The notes under the pieces: model-generated
What the model was told of the DNA's origin: nothing
Database searches by the model: none
Seen by the model: only the letters and a program-made list of their open reading frames with translations
From: Lagopus muta
Lineage: Eukaryota; Chordata; Aves; Galliformes; Phasianidae
Assembly: GCF_023343835.1 (NCBI RefSeq)
Contig: NC_064438.1
Span: 14,985,077 to 15,049,076 of the forward strand
Direction: 5' to 3'
Length of the DNA stretch: 64,000 nucleotides
Part shown: one piece after another, positions 1 to 12,700 of the stretch
Position numbering within the stretch: the first letter of the stretch is position 1
How the letters are laid out: each line of letters opens with the position of its first letter
Translations under genes and position numbers: made by a program

Positions 1-596
1 GAGTGGTATTCATGAGCAGTTAGAGCTCAGTGCCCATGGACCTCTTAAGAACACATCCTCTAGAGTTTTTTTTTATCTGATAACAATTCTGTATACCAAG
101 GCCAATCCACTATGCAAACCAAATTGCACTAGGAATGATAGGAATGATTTGCTTCAGAAGCACACTGTTAATCTGAACTACAAGGCTAGTGTGAAAACAC
201 TAAATTGCACCATGAACTGATTCTGAAAATTATTTCAGAATAATTTTTCCAAATGCTATATTCTATACGCAGAAAGGAGCTTTGAAAAGAGCTTTCAATA
301 TTTTTTAGACCGCGATGAGTAAAACCATGTATGTAGGGGAAAACAAGAGTGCAGGATAGGATGAGGAAGCATGAATAATTATGGGTAACAACCCACAGAT
401 GATCAAGGTTGTAAAACTAAGTTTAACTGAACAGATTACAGGCAGAGGGCAAAATAACTAGTTGTTATCAGGAAACTAAGTTTAACAGCAACTTTTATAG
501 TCAAGGAATAGAATCTGAATTTTACTCCATCACATCAACAATTAAATGAACCCATGTTTTTTTTTTCCTGACAAATTATAACCCTTCAATTTACAG
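1..596. other. MUC6: MUC6 intron sequence at the left edge
   Basis: AT-rich intronic DNA with no exon-like block. The exon that should precede position 597 must end in phase 1 with G, and no such exon is visible here. The last bases form a normal pyrimidine-rich acceptor ending in TTTACAG. Confidence 0.6.
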
Positions 597-706
597 GTAA
601 ATTACTGGATACATACAAGTTTGCTGCATTACAAAAAATGGATGATCCATCAGAGATCTGTCTGTCTGAGGAGATATCAATTCCTTCCATTCCTCACAAA
701 AAATAC
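597..706 (+). CDS. MUC6: MUC6 exon: end of VWD1 and start of the first C8 domain
   Basis: Enters in phase 1 and leaves in phase 0 at a TAC|gtaag donor. It encodes the [15 protein letters not shown] block, which is almost the same as the corresponding segment of mammalian MUC6. First exon visible in the window. Confidence 0.9.
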
Positions 707-3700
707 GTAAGAAAGATCTTGAATTTTCTGCAGTGAGATAGACAAAGTAGAAGAGAGGCTATGGTTTCACAAATCCACTTTCAAGAAAATAGTTTTTAAA
801 GTTGTATAACATGATACAAGAAAGAAGAGTTCTTTGCAACAAAATACATTTTGAAAAAGGCTCAGGTACTTTTGAATCAGGATTTGTGTCATTCATATAA
901 ATATACCAATAGCTCACAGCCTTCTGAAAATTGATGTAGGTCATCACAGGAAATTCATGGAGCTTTAATGAACTTGATATGAAACAACTAACAACCTGAA
1001 ATTGTAAGCTGTACAAACTTGAAGACATTCAGAAAAACTTTCAATATACTGCCAGATAACAGCATTTACAATAGAGTCAGCCACTGTCTGTTGCTATCGC
1101 TTCCAGTCCTAGATGGAAAGAAAATCAACGTACCCGAAACATGATGCATCCATATTTACATGTTTGACCAAAGGCAGGCATTTAGTAGCATCAAAGAACA
1201 GAAGAGCTTCCATTTCTTAGAATCTGCAGATATAAGAATTAAATCATTCTTAGAATCATCTTGTTTCATCAGGGAAAGTCAAATCATAATTTCCACAGTG
1301 AATAGGCGTTTCTCTGGGTCCTGTGAGAAAGATTTGTGAAGAGACTTGTAAATATTACTTGTATTCACACTGAAAAAAAATATTTTGATCTGGTGGAGAA
1401 TTTCTGTAGGCTGGGAGGTTTAAGTTCTTTACGTTCTCTTTGCTATGTTATACTTCAGTAGGCAACATTAAATATCAAATGCATGCCCAAAGGGAAATGC
1501 ATGTTGATATATCAACATAGTGATATTTGTCCAGGAACACATCCCTCTCCCTAATGAATCACCATGAGATAACATATTCTCTCTCTGTGATGTTCTCAAC
1601 CATTCACAGGGAGATTGATGGCACTAAAATAATGGCTACTGTTCAACTTATGAAGAAGTGGAACTCGTTCCATGCCTATTACTAAGCAAGGGAAAGAAAA
1701 AAGCCAACAAGAAAATCATAAATAGCAGAGATTTCCTTTTCTAGTTTTCAGATGAGGAAAATACTACTAGGATCATTTGTTTCCCTTTTTTATTTAGGCC
1801 GTGATCTGCTCTCAGCTGCTTAACCTGGTGTCACCAACCTGCAGTGTTCCAAAAGATGGGTTTGTCACTCGTTGTCAGCTTGACATGCAGGACTGCAGTG
1901 AGCCAGGACAAAAGAACTGTACTTGCTCTACACTGTCAGAGTATTCAAGGCAATGTGCTATGTCTCATCAAGTGGTGTTCAACTGGAGGACTGAAAACTT
2001 CTGCTGTAAGTTCAGATGTTTTATTCATATTAATTGCATTTAATCTCAGCCATGGGTAGTAAATTGATGAAAATGAAATGCTTCAATGGGAACATATTTC
2101 TTTTCATTCATAGAAAACTCAGTTAACTTGAAAAAATCTTTGAGATTGGCTACCATATAGATTTTAGCATAAAAGTAGTGAAATCCCTCTTCTAGTTTCA
2201 AGGCCTTGTATCATTTCACCCTACCTCCATCTCCATCTCTTGTGTTGTATTCTTCTGTTCTTTTCATCTTCATATGCACTGGAAATGCTCTTTTTTTTCT
2301 ATTTACTGATGAAATTTTTTCATTCTTTCCTCATACATACTGAAAGCTTTCTCTTCTAATTCCCATTACTATCCCCAAATCTTTTCATTTACACTTCTTT
2401 CTAAAGTAATTTTTCTTCTTCTCCAACGTTACCCCTCTTACATAAATTGTTAACCCATTTTATTTTTTGGTTGGTTCTCAATTGATTTTAATCCTTCAAA
2501 AGAGTCAGTTTCTAGAAAATGCCCTGTGGAATTTATAAATATTAGTAAGGCACAATATGCACTCACAGAACTGTATTATTAATTCTTAATAATCACAGTG
2601 AAACAATAGCAAAGTCTTCTCCAAATCATAGCAGTTTTCATACTGAGTACTGAGGCAGGGTAAGAGACTATTTATGATAGTTTTCACAACATCTTTTCCA
2701 TCCCCTGTTGTAGATGAGAGATTCTTCTATTTACGCTTTAAAAACCTTAACACTTTGCACTTCTGGTTGTTGCAGCCGTGGGGAAATGTTCTGCTAATCA
2801 AATCTACGAGGAATGTGGTTCTCCGTGTATTAAAACCTGCTCCAACCCTGAGTACAGCTGTTCCAGTCACTGTACCTATGGTTGCTTTTGTCCAGAAGGT
2901 ATCATCTCTGTTTTCATCATATCCTTAATGATCCATAGAAATACTTCTGGTGTAGACCTAGTCAAGTGGAGTAGTATTCTTACACAATGAAACAGTGGTG
3001 CATTCCAGGGCATTGTGCTGCTAGAACTGCCATTTCTCATGTAACAAAACGCAACCAGTGTCACTATCATAAAAGACCCTTGGTTACTATTTGCTAGAAG
3101 GTAGTTGAGAAAGCATTTTCCTTACAGCTCCATAGCATGTGATGGGATAATTATAAGCTGCTTTCTTATATTTCTGTACTATAATGTAAATAGATTAAGA
3201 TTTAATTCATTTCCTTTGCTAAACAAGTATCTATCCTTTTAGAGCACCAGCAAAAGGTAGTATACCTCTGAAAAGCTCTGCAATATTAGAAGAATTCTGT
3301 AAAACCCCTTTAGAATAGTTCAAGGCTAACATGCTTAGAAAAACTGTAATTAAAAAACCATTCTCATCCACCAGTTTTATGTTTGGCAGGAATGTTTCTT
3401 AATGACATCTGGTTTTGGAAAGAATGTAATTTATTAGTGCTAAGTAAATACTAAAATGTACTTCTGATTTTTGTCTTCTGTGGCAGGAACAGTTCTTGAT
3501 GACATCTCAAAGAATCGCACATGTGTTCACCTTGAGCAGTGCCCATGTACACTGAATGGGGAAACATACGCTCCTGGTGATACAATGAAAGCAGCGTGTA
3601 GAACTTGGTGAGTAGCAACAGGTTCTTTAGAGGATGGCAAGCATCTTTTTCAAGTAACTTGACAATTTAGCCTAACTTTCCTGAGGGCAGCTAAAAATGT

Positions 3701-6700
3701 GTCATGTCGTCTCTGAGGTCACACTCTTTGAGTGCTAAAAAACAATACATTTTTAACTAAATTAACGTGTGCACATCTTATTTCTTGATTCATCTCATGT
3801 AGAAATACAAATGTTCTTTTAGATCACGCAAAGCAATAATTTTTTTTTTAATCTTTTCTAGTAAAATGAAGGTAAAATTAGAATAAAGCAAATATTTATA
3901 ATTTCTTTCTGGCAGTCTCAGAAGACCAAATTACCAAATCAGTCCTGAAAACCATGTTTGAATTCTGTAACAGAAAATAACTACAGAAGACAATATTTTT
4001 TAAATTTTAGAAAGTATTATAGCTGTAGAATAATTGTATACTGTTAATTCGCTATCATCATTCTGATAAATAAAAAAATAACATAAACAGTCCTCAGAAC
4101 TGTAACAGTGAACTCACTTTTTATGGATAATATGCTCAGCAGAGATTATGACAATCCATGGAAGAGTTCAGCAACTTCAAGAGGAACAACTTCAGCTCAT
4201 GCACAAACACGCAGAAGATCAAAGCATGGAAGTTGAGGCAAAAAGTGATATTTTCCACCACTAAGAAGTAGTTGACATTTTAGAATGAAGGTGAAGACAT
4301 TTCAGAACACTAGAAATAAAAGTAAACATTATATGTGTTACATTGTGTATAGTAACCAATTTACCAAGTTGATCAGCTGCAGGAAAACTCCCAGACAGGA
4401 GGATCAAATCATCTTTGCTGATAAATAATCACTTGGAATGAGAATAACCTTACACAGAATTTCTTGTTTTCCTCAGTAAATGTACAATGGGTCAATGGAA
4501 CTGCAAAGAGTTGCCCTGCCCTGGAAGGTGCTCATTGGAAGGAGGCTCCTTTGTTACCACATTTGATTCTAGATCATACAGGTTTCATGGAGTTTGCACT
4601 TACATTCTTATGAAGGTAATTTCCTGAAATCTAGAAAGACACAAAATCAAATGGATGTATGTCTGTCTTCAATTTCCTCTTAGAACACAAGCTGAGGTCT
4701 TCCAATGCTATGCATTTATTTCACAAATAATTTTTACTCTAACAGACATGCATTTGCATTATTTTCCTCCAGAGTTCCAGCCTGCCACACAATGGAACCC
4801 TAATGGCTATTTATGAGAAGTCTGGTTATTCTCATTCTGAGACATCGCTTAGTGCTATAATTTACCTGTCTACAAAGGTGAGCATTCCCTCCACAGTTTC
4901 TATCCAGCTTTTCATTAATCAGGCTAGCAAAATAAATATTTTAAGTCTGAGCAGATAAAGCGTGGGAAATAGATACTATACTATACACAGTAAATATCTT
5001 TGTTGTCTTTTCAACTTACGAAGTTAGAAGTGCTGTGCAGAAGACTACAGCATTTTTGAAATGAAAACTGAAGACAGTATGGGAATGCAAGAAAAAGCTT
5101 GAATCAGTCTTTTCCTGTTATATAGGTCATTGAGAATATAGTTGCTTAAATTGAAGAAAATATAAATACCACCAGTACAAATGTTTACTTTGGATTCCAT
5201 ATCCTTTTCATACAGGACAAAATTGTGATTTCTCAGAATGAACTCCTTACTGATGATGATGAACTTAAGCGGCTACCTTACAAATCAGGTAAAGAAGTGA
5301 AAATATATGCACAGTCTAAATTATATATTATATATTATTATATATTATATATTATTATCTATATATATTATATATTATATTATATATCTATAATTGAATT
5401 ATGTTACATAATATAATATATAATACTGTTTTATGTCATGAAATCCAACATCTTTAATCTCGCTATTGCTAGTAACAGTCAACAGGTTTTATAGGAAAAT
5501 TATAATCTTTTCCAGTTCATCTGTCCCTTTGTGGAAACTTGAATGTGGAAGGAAAAGATGTGTAAACAGAGTGCTTAAACATTTGTATATACATTAAAAT
5601 CACTACTTACACAGTATTCCTATGCTTGAATATCTCTGTTTTAAAATCTTCTTCTTCTTTTAGGAGACATCACTATTTTCAAACAATCCTCGATGTTCAT
5701 TCAAATGCATACAGAATTTGGTCTGGAACTCATTGTTCAAACATCACCTGTGTTCCAGGCCTATGTTAAAGTCAGTTCACAATTCCAAGGCAGAACCCTA
5801 GGTAAGAAATCTAGTCTCCATGAAAAGGAGACAATTCAGAGAGTGTAATTTTGAAAGCTTAGTACTCATCCTACAAGACATAATTTTTTTTTATCTGGAT
5901 TCAACAAAGGAAAACCAACAAAAATAGCTGCACTGGAAAACAGATAAGTTAAGAATTTCGTTTCTGTAATAACTTTAAAAATCATCAATGGAATTTGATA
6001 GGTGGCATTTTTGCATGTGAAATACAAAACTGTTGTTTAGAATTGGGCACACGTGAATCTTACGAAGTTCAAAGCCAAGTGCAAAGTCCTGCATCGGGGT
6101 CAAGGCAATCCCAAATATCAGTACAGACTGAATGACAAATAAATTGAGAGTAGCCCTGCAGAATAGGACTTAGGAATACTGTTGGATGAAAAACTCAACA
6201 TGAGCCAGCAGTGTGCACTTGCAGTCCAGAAAGCCAATTGTATCCTGGGCTGCATCAAAAGAGCAGTGCTAGCAGGTCACCTCCCAGAGAGGAGGTGATT
6301 CTCCCCCACTACTCCTCTCTTAGGAGACCCTGCCTGAAGTACTACATCCAGGTTTGGGATCCTCAGCAGAAAAGAGATGCAGACATATTAGAGCAAGTTC
6401 AGAGGAAGGCCACTAAATTGGTGGCTAGAGCACCTTTCCTATGAAGAGAGGCTAATAGTATTGAGATTGTTTAGCCTAGAAAGAGAAGGGTGTTACTGCA
6501 GCCTTCCTGAACATAAAGGAGACCTACAAAAATATGAGGAGAGACTCATTGCCAGTGTGTGTAGTAATAGGACAAGGGTTAATGGTTTTAAACTAAAAGA
6601 GTAGATTTAGATTAGGCATTAGAAATAATTAATTACTCTGAAGATAGTTAGGATACTGAGGCAGGTTTCTCAGAGAGACTGTGCATATCTCCTCCCTGAA

Positions 6701-9700
6701 AGTGTTTAAGTTTAGGTTCAATGTGACTTTGAGTAACTTTATCTAGAGAAAGATATCCCAGCCCATGGAAGGGGGATTGGAACTAGATGATCTTTGAAGA
6801 CTCCTTCCAATCCAAACCATTCTATGACTCTGATCTCTTTTTTGTATGCCTTTTTCAGTGTGTGTTGTGAAGGGCAGTGAAGGGCCAATTAATTATCCTG
6901 TGTGATCACTACATCTTGGAGCACATAGAGTTTTGAATACAAAGCAAATTCACTGTACATACAGTGAGTCATTCATGAATACAAAAACTTCTCAGCTTAT
7001 AAGTATCAGACAGAGGCATCTATTTTTACTGTGCAGCAACTTTAAATGCAAAGGCATATCCTGTATTTTAGTTATCTATTGGGAATTAGAGATGCTTTGG
7101 ACATTAAAAATGTCTAAACGTATACTCTTGATATACAGATTTATACACAAAAGAAAAGACCCAGCTTCAAAATATTTCACATCTTTTATCTAATTTGTGA
7201 CCACTGAAAATGCATTTTTCTCCAGAAGTAGGACATAAAAATTTTGTGTGAATGGATATCATTGAATACAAGTGGATAATCTTAACCTCAGAAGGCAGAG
7301 AGAAGCTCAGTGACTGCACACATAATTAAGATTCTCTGGCTGTTTGACCTATTCATATTCATTGACACTCCATCTGAAACTTCTAACACAATTTTCTTAC
7401 TATTGTAAAAGAATGAAATATAGACCATTGTGTATATTTTTTAATGTTCATCACTCGCATTTCTGATATTATTAGGTTTGTGTGGTAATTACAATGGAGA
7501 CACTACAGATGACTTCATGACTAGTATGGATATCACTGAAGGAACAGCTTCCCTATTTGTAGATTCCTGGAGGGCAGGAAATTGCCTTCCTGCTATGGAG
7601 AGAGAGACTGACCCTTGTGCTTTGAGTCAGCTGAACAGTAAGTAGATGATCCTGTTGTAACTGATCTCTGCTGCTAGCTTCATCTGCCACTTCCATAAGT
7701 CCAAAGAGTATTGAGAGAACCACAGACTGAGATGACCGAATTGACTGAAAATCACAAATTCAGTCACCAAGATATTTCTCATTTCTAGAGTATACATCTA
7801 GTGAAAATTTATCGGATCCCATATTAGAGGTCTGGGATTAAAGTGATGAATGAGAACTTTCACTGATTTTTCCAATGAAACTGTAATTTCTGTGGATGTC
7901 TTAGAATGTCAGCAGTGATGCAACGGAAATCCAGGTCCCTACAGCTATCAGTATTAAAAGGTGCCCAAATGAGCTATTAGAACTATGATATTGTCTTGCA
8001 AGACATATTAAGTTGTCCTTTTACTTGATCCATCATTGCCAACATCTCAGCTAGAATAGTGTGTATAATTTTGCTTTTAGAAAACAAAATTACAGTTTGA
8101 CAAAAGCAGTACCAGCTATAGGGAGAGAGCTCTGAGAAGGCTGGAAAGAATATCCTGTGGTCTAGAATTTGTGACCAATTGTGAAATGGGACAAATGCAC
8201 TAAAAGGGAGAATTCAACTGGAAGAAAAATGAATGGAGATTTAGTAGTCCCCAGATCTGCTAAAATGGAAATAGTAGCGCCCTCCACACCACTGTTAGAA
8301 AGGATAAAATACAATCTGAAATACATTCAGTTTTTCTATTAGATACATTTTCTAATTATGGGCGTAATACTGCTTATAATGACTTGATGGTTTAACTTTA
8401 TGATCTTGAAGGTTTTCTCCAATCTAAACAATTTTATGATAATGAAGCATTCAAACAGATTGCCCGGAATGTTAAGAAATCTCTATTATTGGAGGTCTTC
8501 AGCAATAGTTAGTCAGATGTTAGTCAATGCTAATGTAAGCATTTGTGGTATTTCTTTGACAGGCTTGTAAACTAAACAAGCCTTTGAGATCTCTTCCAAG
8601 CCTCTAATTTCACAATTGGCAGAGCAAAATCTCCTCCTAATTTTCACTGCTATTTTATGTTCATGACTTTGTTTTACTTAGAAATATCTGCTGAGACTCA
8701 TTGCTCCATTCTAACGAAGAAGGGTACAGTGTTTGAGAAATGCCATGCTGTGGTAAACCCTACTCCTTTCTACAAGGTAGGAAATTAAGATAGATGGAAT
8801 ACAGAGGAAGCACAAAGATAGACTAGACTGAGCTCATATACAGTACGCCTTTCATTTGGATCAGCAATGCATAGAAGCTAAGAAACAAGCATGTTCTTTT
8901 TAAATAAACCTCCACTATAATGGAAGTCTACTTGGCCTTATGCTACCAATCCTATCCCTAGAATTCCATAGACCATGCTTTCAGACATATCATTTGACTT
9001 TGGGGTGGTCTTATGCAAAGCCAAGAGATGGACTCCATGATCCCCGTGGGTCCCTTCCAATTCAGATTTTTTTATAATTCTAAGAATGAGAAAATATTTT
9101 TGTTCATGCTGCAATTTTCCTTTTCAGAAATGTTAACTATGCAAAATATTAGCTTTCCCTGCTGCATGATTGAATTTCTTATATTTGCCAATCTCCATAA
9201 AATATTTTGAAAATTAAAAATGGAAAGCATTGAATAAACTAAACATTTTCAGTACTAAGCATATTTTACTATCTATCAGGAAATTAATCCGATCATTTTC
9301 ATCTGTTTTAGTTATGCAGAACTATGTATTTTGCTTCACTTACCTCAGTACTGTTCAGTATGTTTAGTACTTCCAAATGCCTGCTCCCAGTAACAGTGTG
9401 TTGTGTTGGGTTTCAGAGATGCGTCTACCAAGCCTGTAATTATGAAGAGACCTTTCCTTATATTTGCTCTGCTCTGGGATCATATGCACGAACATGCAGT
9501 GCAATGGGTTTAATCCTTGAGAACTGGAGAAACAGTATGGACAATTGCAGTAAGTAATTCAACCAATGCATTTCTGCTACAGATCTACTAGAAAACGCCC
9601 AGATTTGCTTCACCTGTTATAAAAACTGAACAAGAATGAGACAATATTTTATAACAACATTAGCCATTAGAAAATAACTACTTATTACTTGAGAAGACCA

Positions 9701-12700
9701 ACTAGCAGGTATAAATGCCACATTCACATGAACTGATGGCTTTTAGAATTGTGTAAAAATATTTCTGCATAGTTTCCCCCGGTATTATTTCATTCCAAGA
9801 TATACAAAGAGGCAATAAGATGTTATATAACCTTCAAAAACTTCCAAGCAGCCATATTAAGATTTGCTCTGAAATATTGTTTACTACAGCTCCACATCCT
9901 CAGGAAAAAAAAAGCAATAGCTAGCCTTAAGTATTGAAGTTATGGACAGAATATATGCAGTACATTACTGTGAGCCCAGTTATCTTTCATAGGGAAAAAG
10001 ACAAGGGAATGAAGTTCAACATACGCTCTCCTCTTGTTTTACAGCCATTACTTGTACTGGCAATCAAACATTCAGCTACAACACTCAGGCATGTGAAAGG
10101 ACATGCTTGTCACTCTCCAACCCAACCCTGGAATGTCACCCAACTGACATCCCAATTGAAGGCTGCCATTGTCCTAAGGGGATGTATCTGAACCACAAGA
10201 ATGAATGCGTTCGTAAATCCCATTGTCCCTGCTATTTAGAAGATAGGAAGTACATCTTACCTGATCAGTCAACAATGACTGGTGGCATAACCTGGTATGT
10301 GTATCTACCTGGTAGGTGGATTTAAAGGTGAACAAATATGAAATGAAGAAGTGTCTTCAAGTGTCTCTGCTGTGGGCTAACCACAGTAGGAAGCTGAGCA
10401 TCACACAGCCTCTCACTCACTCTTCCTCAGCAGGATGAGGAAGACGGAAGGGCAAAAGCAAGAAAATTCGTGGGTGACTATAAAGACAGTTTAATAACTT
10501 TCTTTGTTTTTAATATGTAAAAATAAACTTTCTTAATAAGCAGAGTGGTGAGCACAAAGCAAAATAAGGATTCATTTACTGCTTCTCAGCAGGCAGATAT
10601 TTAGCCATTTCCAGGAGAGCAGGGCTTTTTCTGATTACTTGAGAAGATAAGTGCTGTAACACCAAGTGACTACCATTTTTCTTCTTTCTCCCAGATGTGT
10701 TGCTGAGCACAATGTCATGTGGTATGGAAAGGTCTTTTGGGGTCAGATGCCCCAGCTGTGGCTCCTTCCAACTTCTTACGCATCTCCAGCTTACTTGCTG
10801 GTGGGGCGGCATGAGAAGAAAAGGCAGCTTTGAGATTATTCAACAACAGCCAAAACATTTGTTTATCAATGCTATCTTGATCAAAAATCCAAAATATTTC
10901 ACTGTGTAACCCATGAAGAAAATTAACTGCCTCCTAACTAAAACCAGTGCAGTCTCCATTATTTTAATAGCAAAAAAATGTTAAGATCTTTTTGCCACTT
11001 CCTAAAGTACAAAAGTTCTTAAACAGAAAACATCTGACTAACCTTATGCTTGGAAACTTTAAGGAAAAAATTAGAAAATAATTGGTAAAATGTTATTATT
11101 CCTAGTTGAGGGTAGTAGGAGATTTTGCTAATCTTATCTGTACAGTTGTATGCAAATACCAAGATTGCCCAACCTTCACTTTTCAAAACAGTGTTTCTGT
11201 ACACTACTAATACTAAAGAGAGGCAAGTTGATTCACATTCCATTTTGAAGCAACATAGATGAAGCACTTCCAGTGATGAAAAACAAGAAGTAATTTTGCT
11301 GAAAACCTAAATTTATTTCTTAGGAGAGAATTGCATCAAAATTCCTTTTTTTTTTTTTTTTTTTTTTTCTCCTCCAGCTACTGTGTTAATGGGAGGCTAA
11401 GTTGCACTGGCAAACTTCAAAATCCTGCAGGTATGAGTCTGATATGGCTTACTTTGAAATATATTCTTTTCCACTATAAAATTGTTACTTCAAAATCTCC
11501 CATGTTTGTTTTTTCCCTTTCTCATAGAAAGCTGCAAAGCGCCTAAGAAATATATATCATGTTCTGACAGCTTGGAAAACAAGTATGGAGCTGCATGTGC
11601 CCCTACTTGTCAAATGCTGGCTACTGGAATTGAATGTGTAAGTTTCACAGCCCTGTGATATTAATCCTCTAGGAGAGGAAGAACTTGAGAATCTTGGGAA
11701 GAATTCAGTTTCTTCTAGTGAAATGAGAGGAGATATTTCTTCTAACATGATATGATCAATCACCAGTCTTTTTTCCACAGTGTGGACAATAATAAAGTAC
11801 ACACATTTAAAAAGCGAACAAAGGAATTGAATTAAATGAATTACAAAATTAAAAATCCACTAAATATTTTAAAATATGTGATTATCACCTCTGGCTCAAG
11901 TAATCCATAAGTTGCATGTCACTAGAAACCCATAGAACATGTAGTATATGCTTTCTGTTCCATTCTTTCCAAAGTATCTGCTGTTGATGATTGTGGAGTG
12001 CAGGAGACCTAAGTTAGGTGGGTCTATCTCTGTAGAGTTTTCTTTCCCTTTTATACTAAGGAAACAGAGACTGACTGAAAGAACTGTAATATCATAGGGT
12101 ACCTTGATAGTAAAGAAGCTTATACTGTGCTCTGTTTGTCTGAAAGATTGTTAGCAATGAGAGACATTTCTCAGAGTTTTCAAGTATGTTTAGTATCTCA
12201 CACAGTAGGTATATCTTGTAACTTCAGTGAAAGTAATTAAATTGATTAGTATATTAGCATAAGGAAAATCATAACATTGAAATCAAATAAAAAATAGAAC
12301 TGATTATAGATTCACCCTTAATGTGAGTCACACACAAAATAGAATGCATCTTACATCCCTTTTCATTCTGTAATCTGTTGGTCTTTACCAGATTCCTACT
12401 AAATGTGAATCAGGCTGTGTCTGTGCTGATGGGCTATATGAAAATCTTGATGGCAGGTGTGTTCCAGCTGAAGAGTGTCCTTGTGAATATGGAGGCCTTT
12501 CATATAGAAAAGGTGAACAGATCCAAACTGAATGTGAAATCTGGTAAGAGTCAAACCATTTTCCACTGCTGAATCTCAGTTTCACTAATTTGTGCAGGTA
12601 TATAACAAAGGTGTTTAGTTGACAGGAAAGTAGGAAGTGGCAAAAGCTGAAAGATGAACAGAAGGAATACAGTGACAAACCATAGAGGTGGTAAATAGAG

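Noticed and set aside
6211-6444. 77-residue open frame in a MUC6 intron
   Set aside because: It is the decayed C-terminus of the CR1 reverse transcriptase, part of the LINE, not a host gene.
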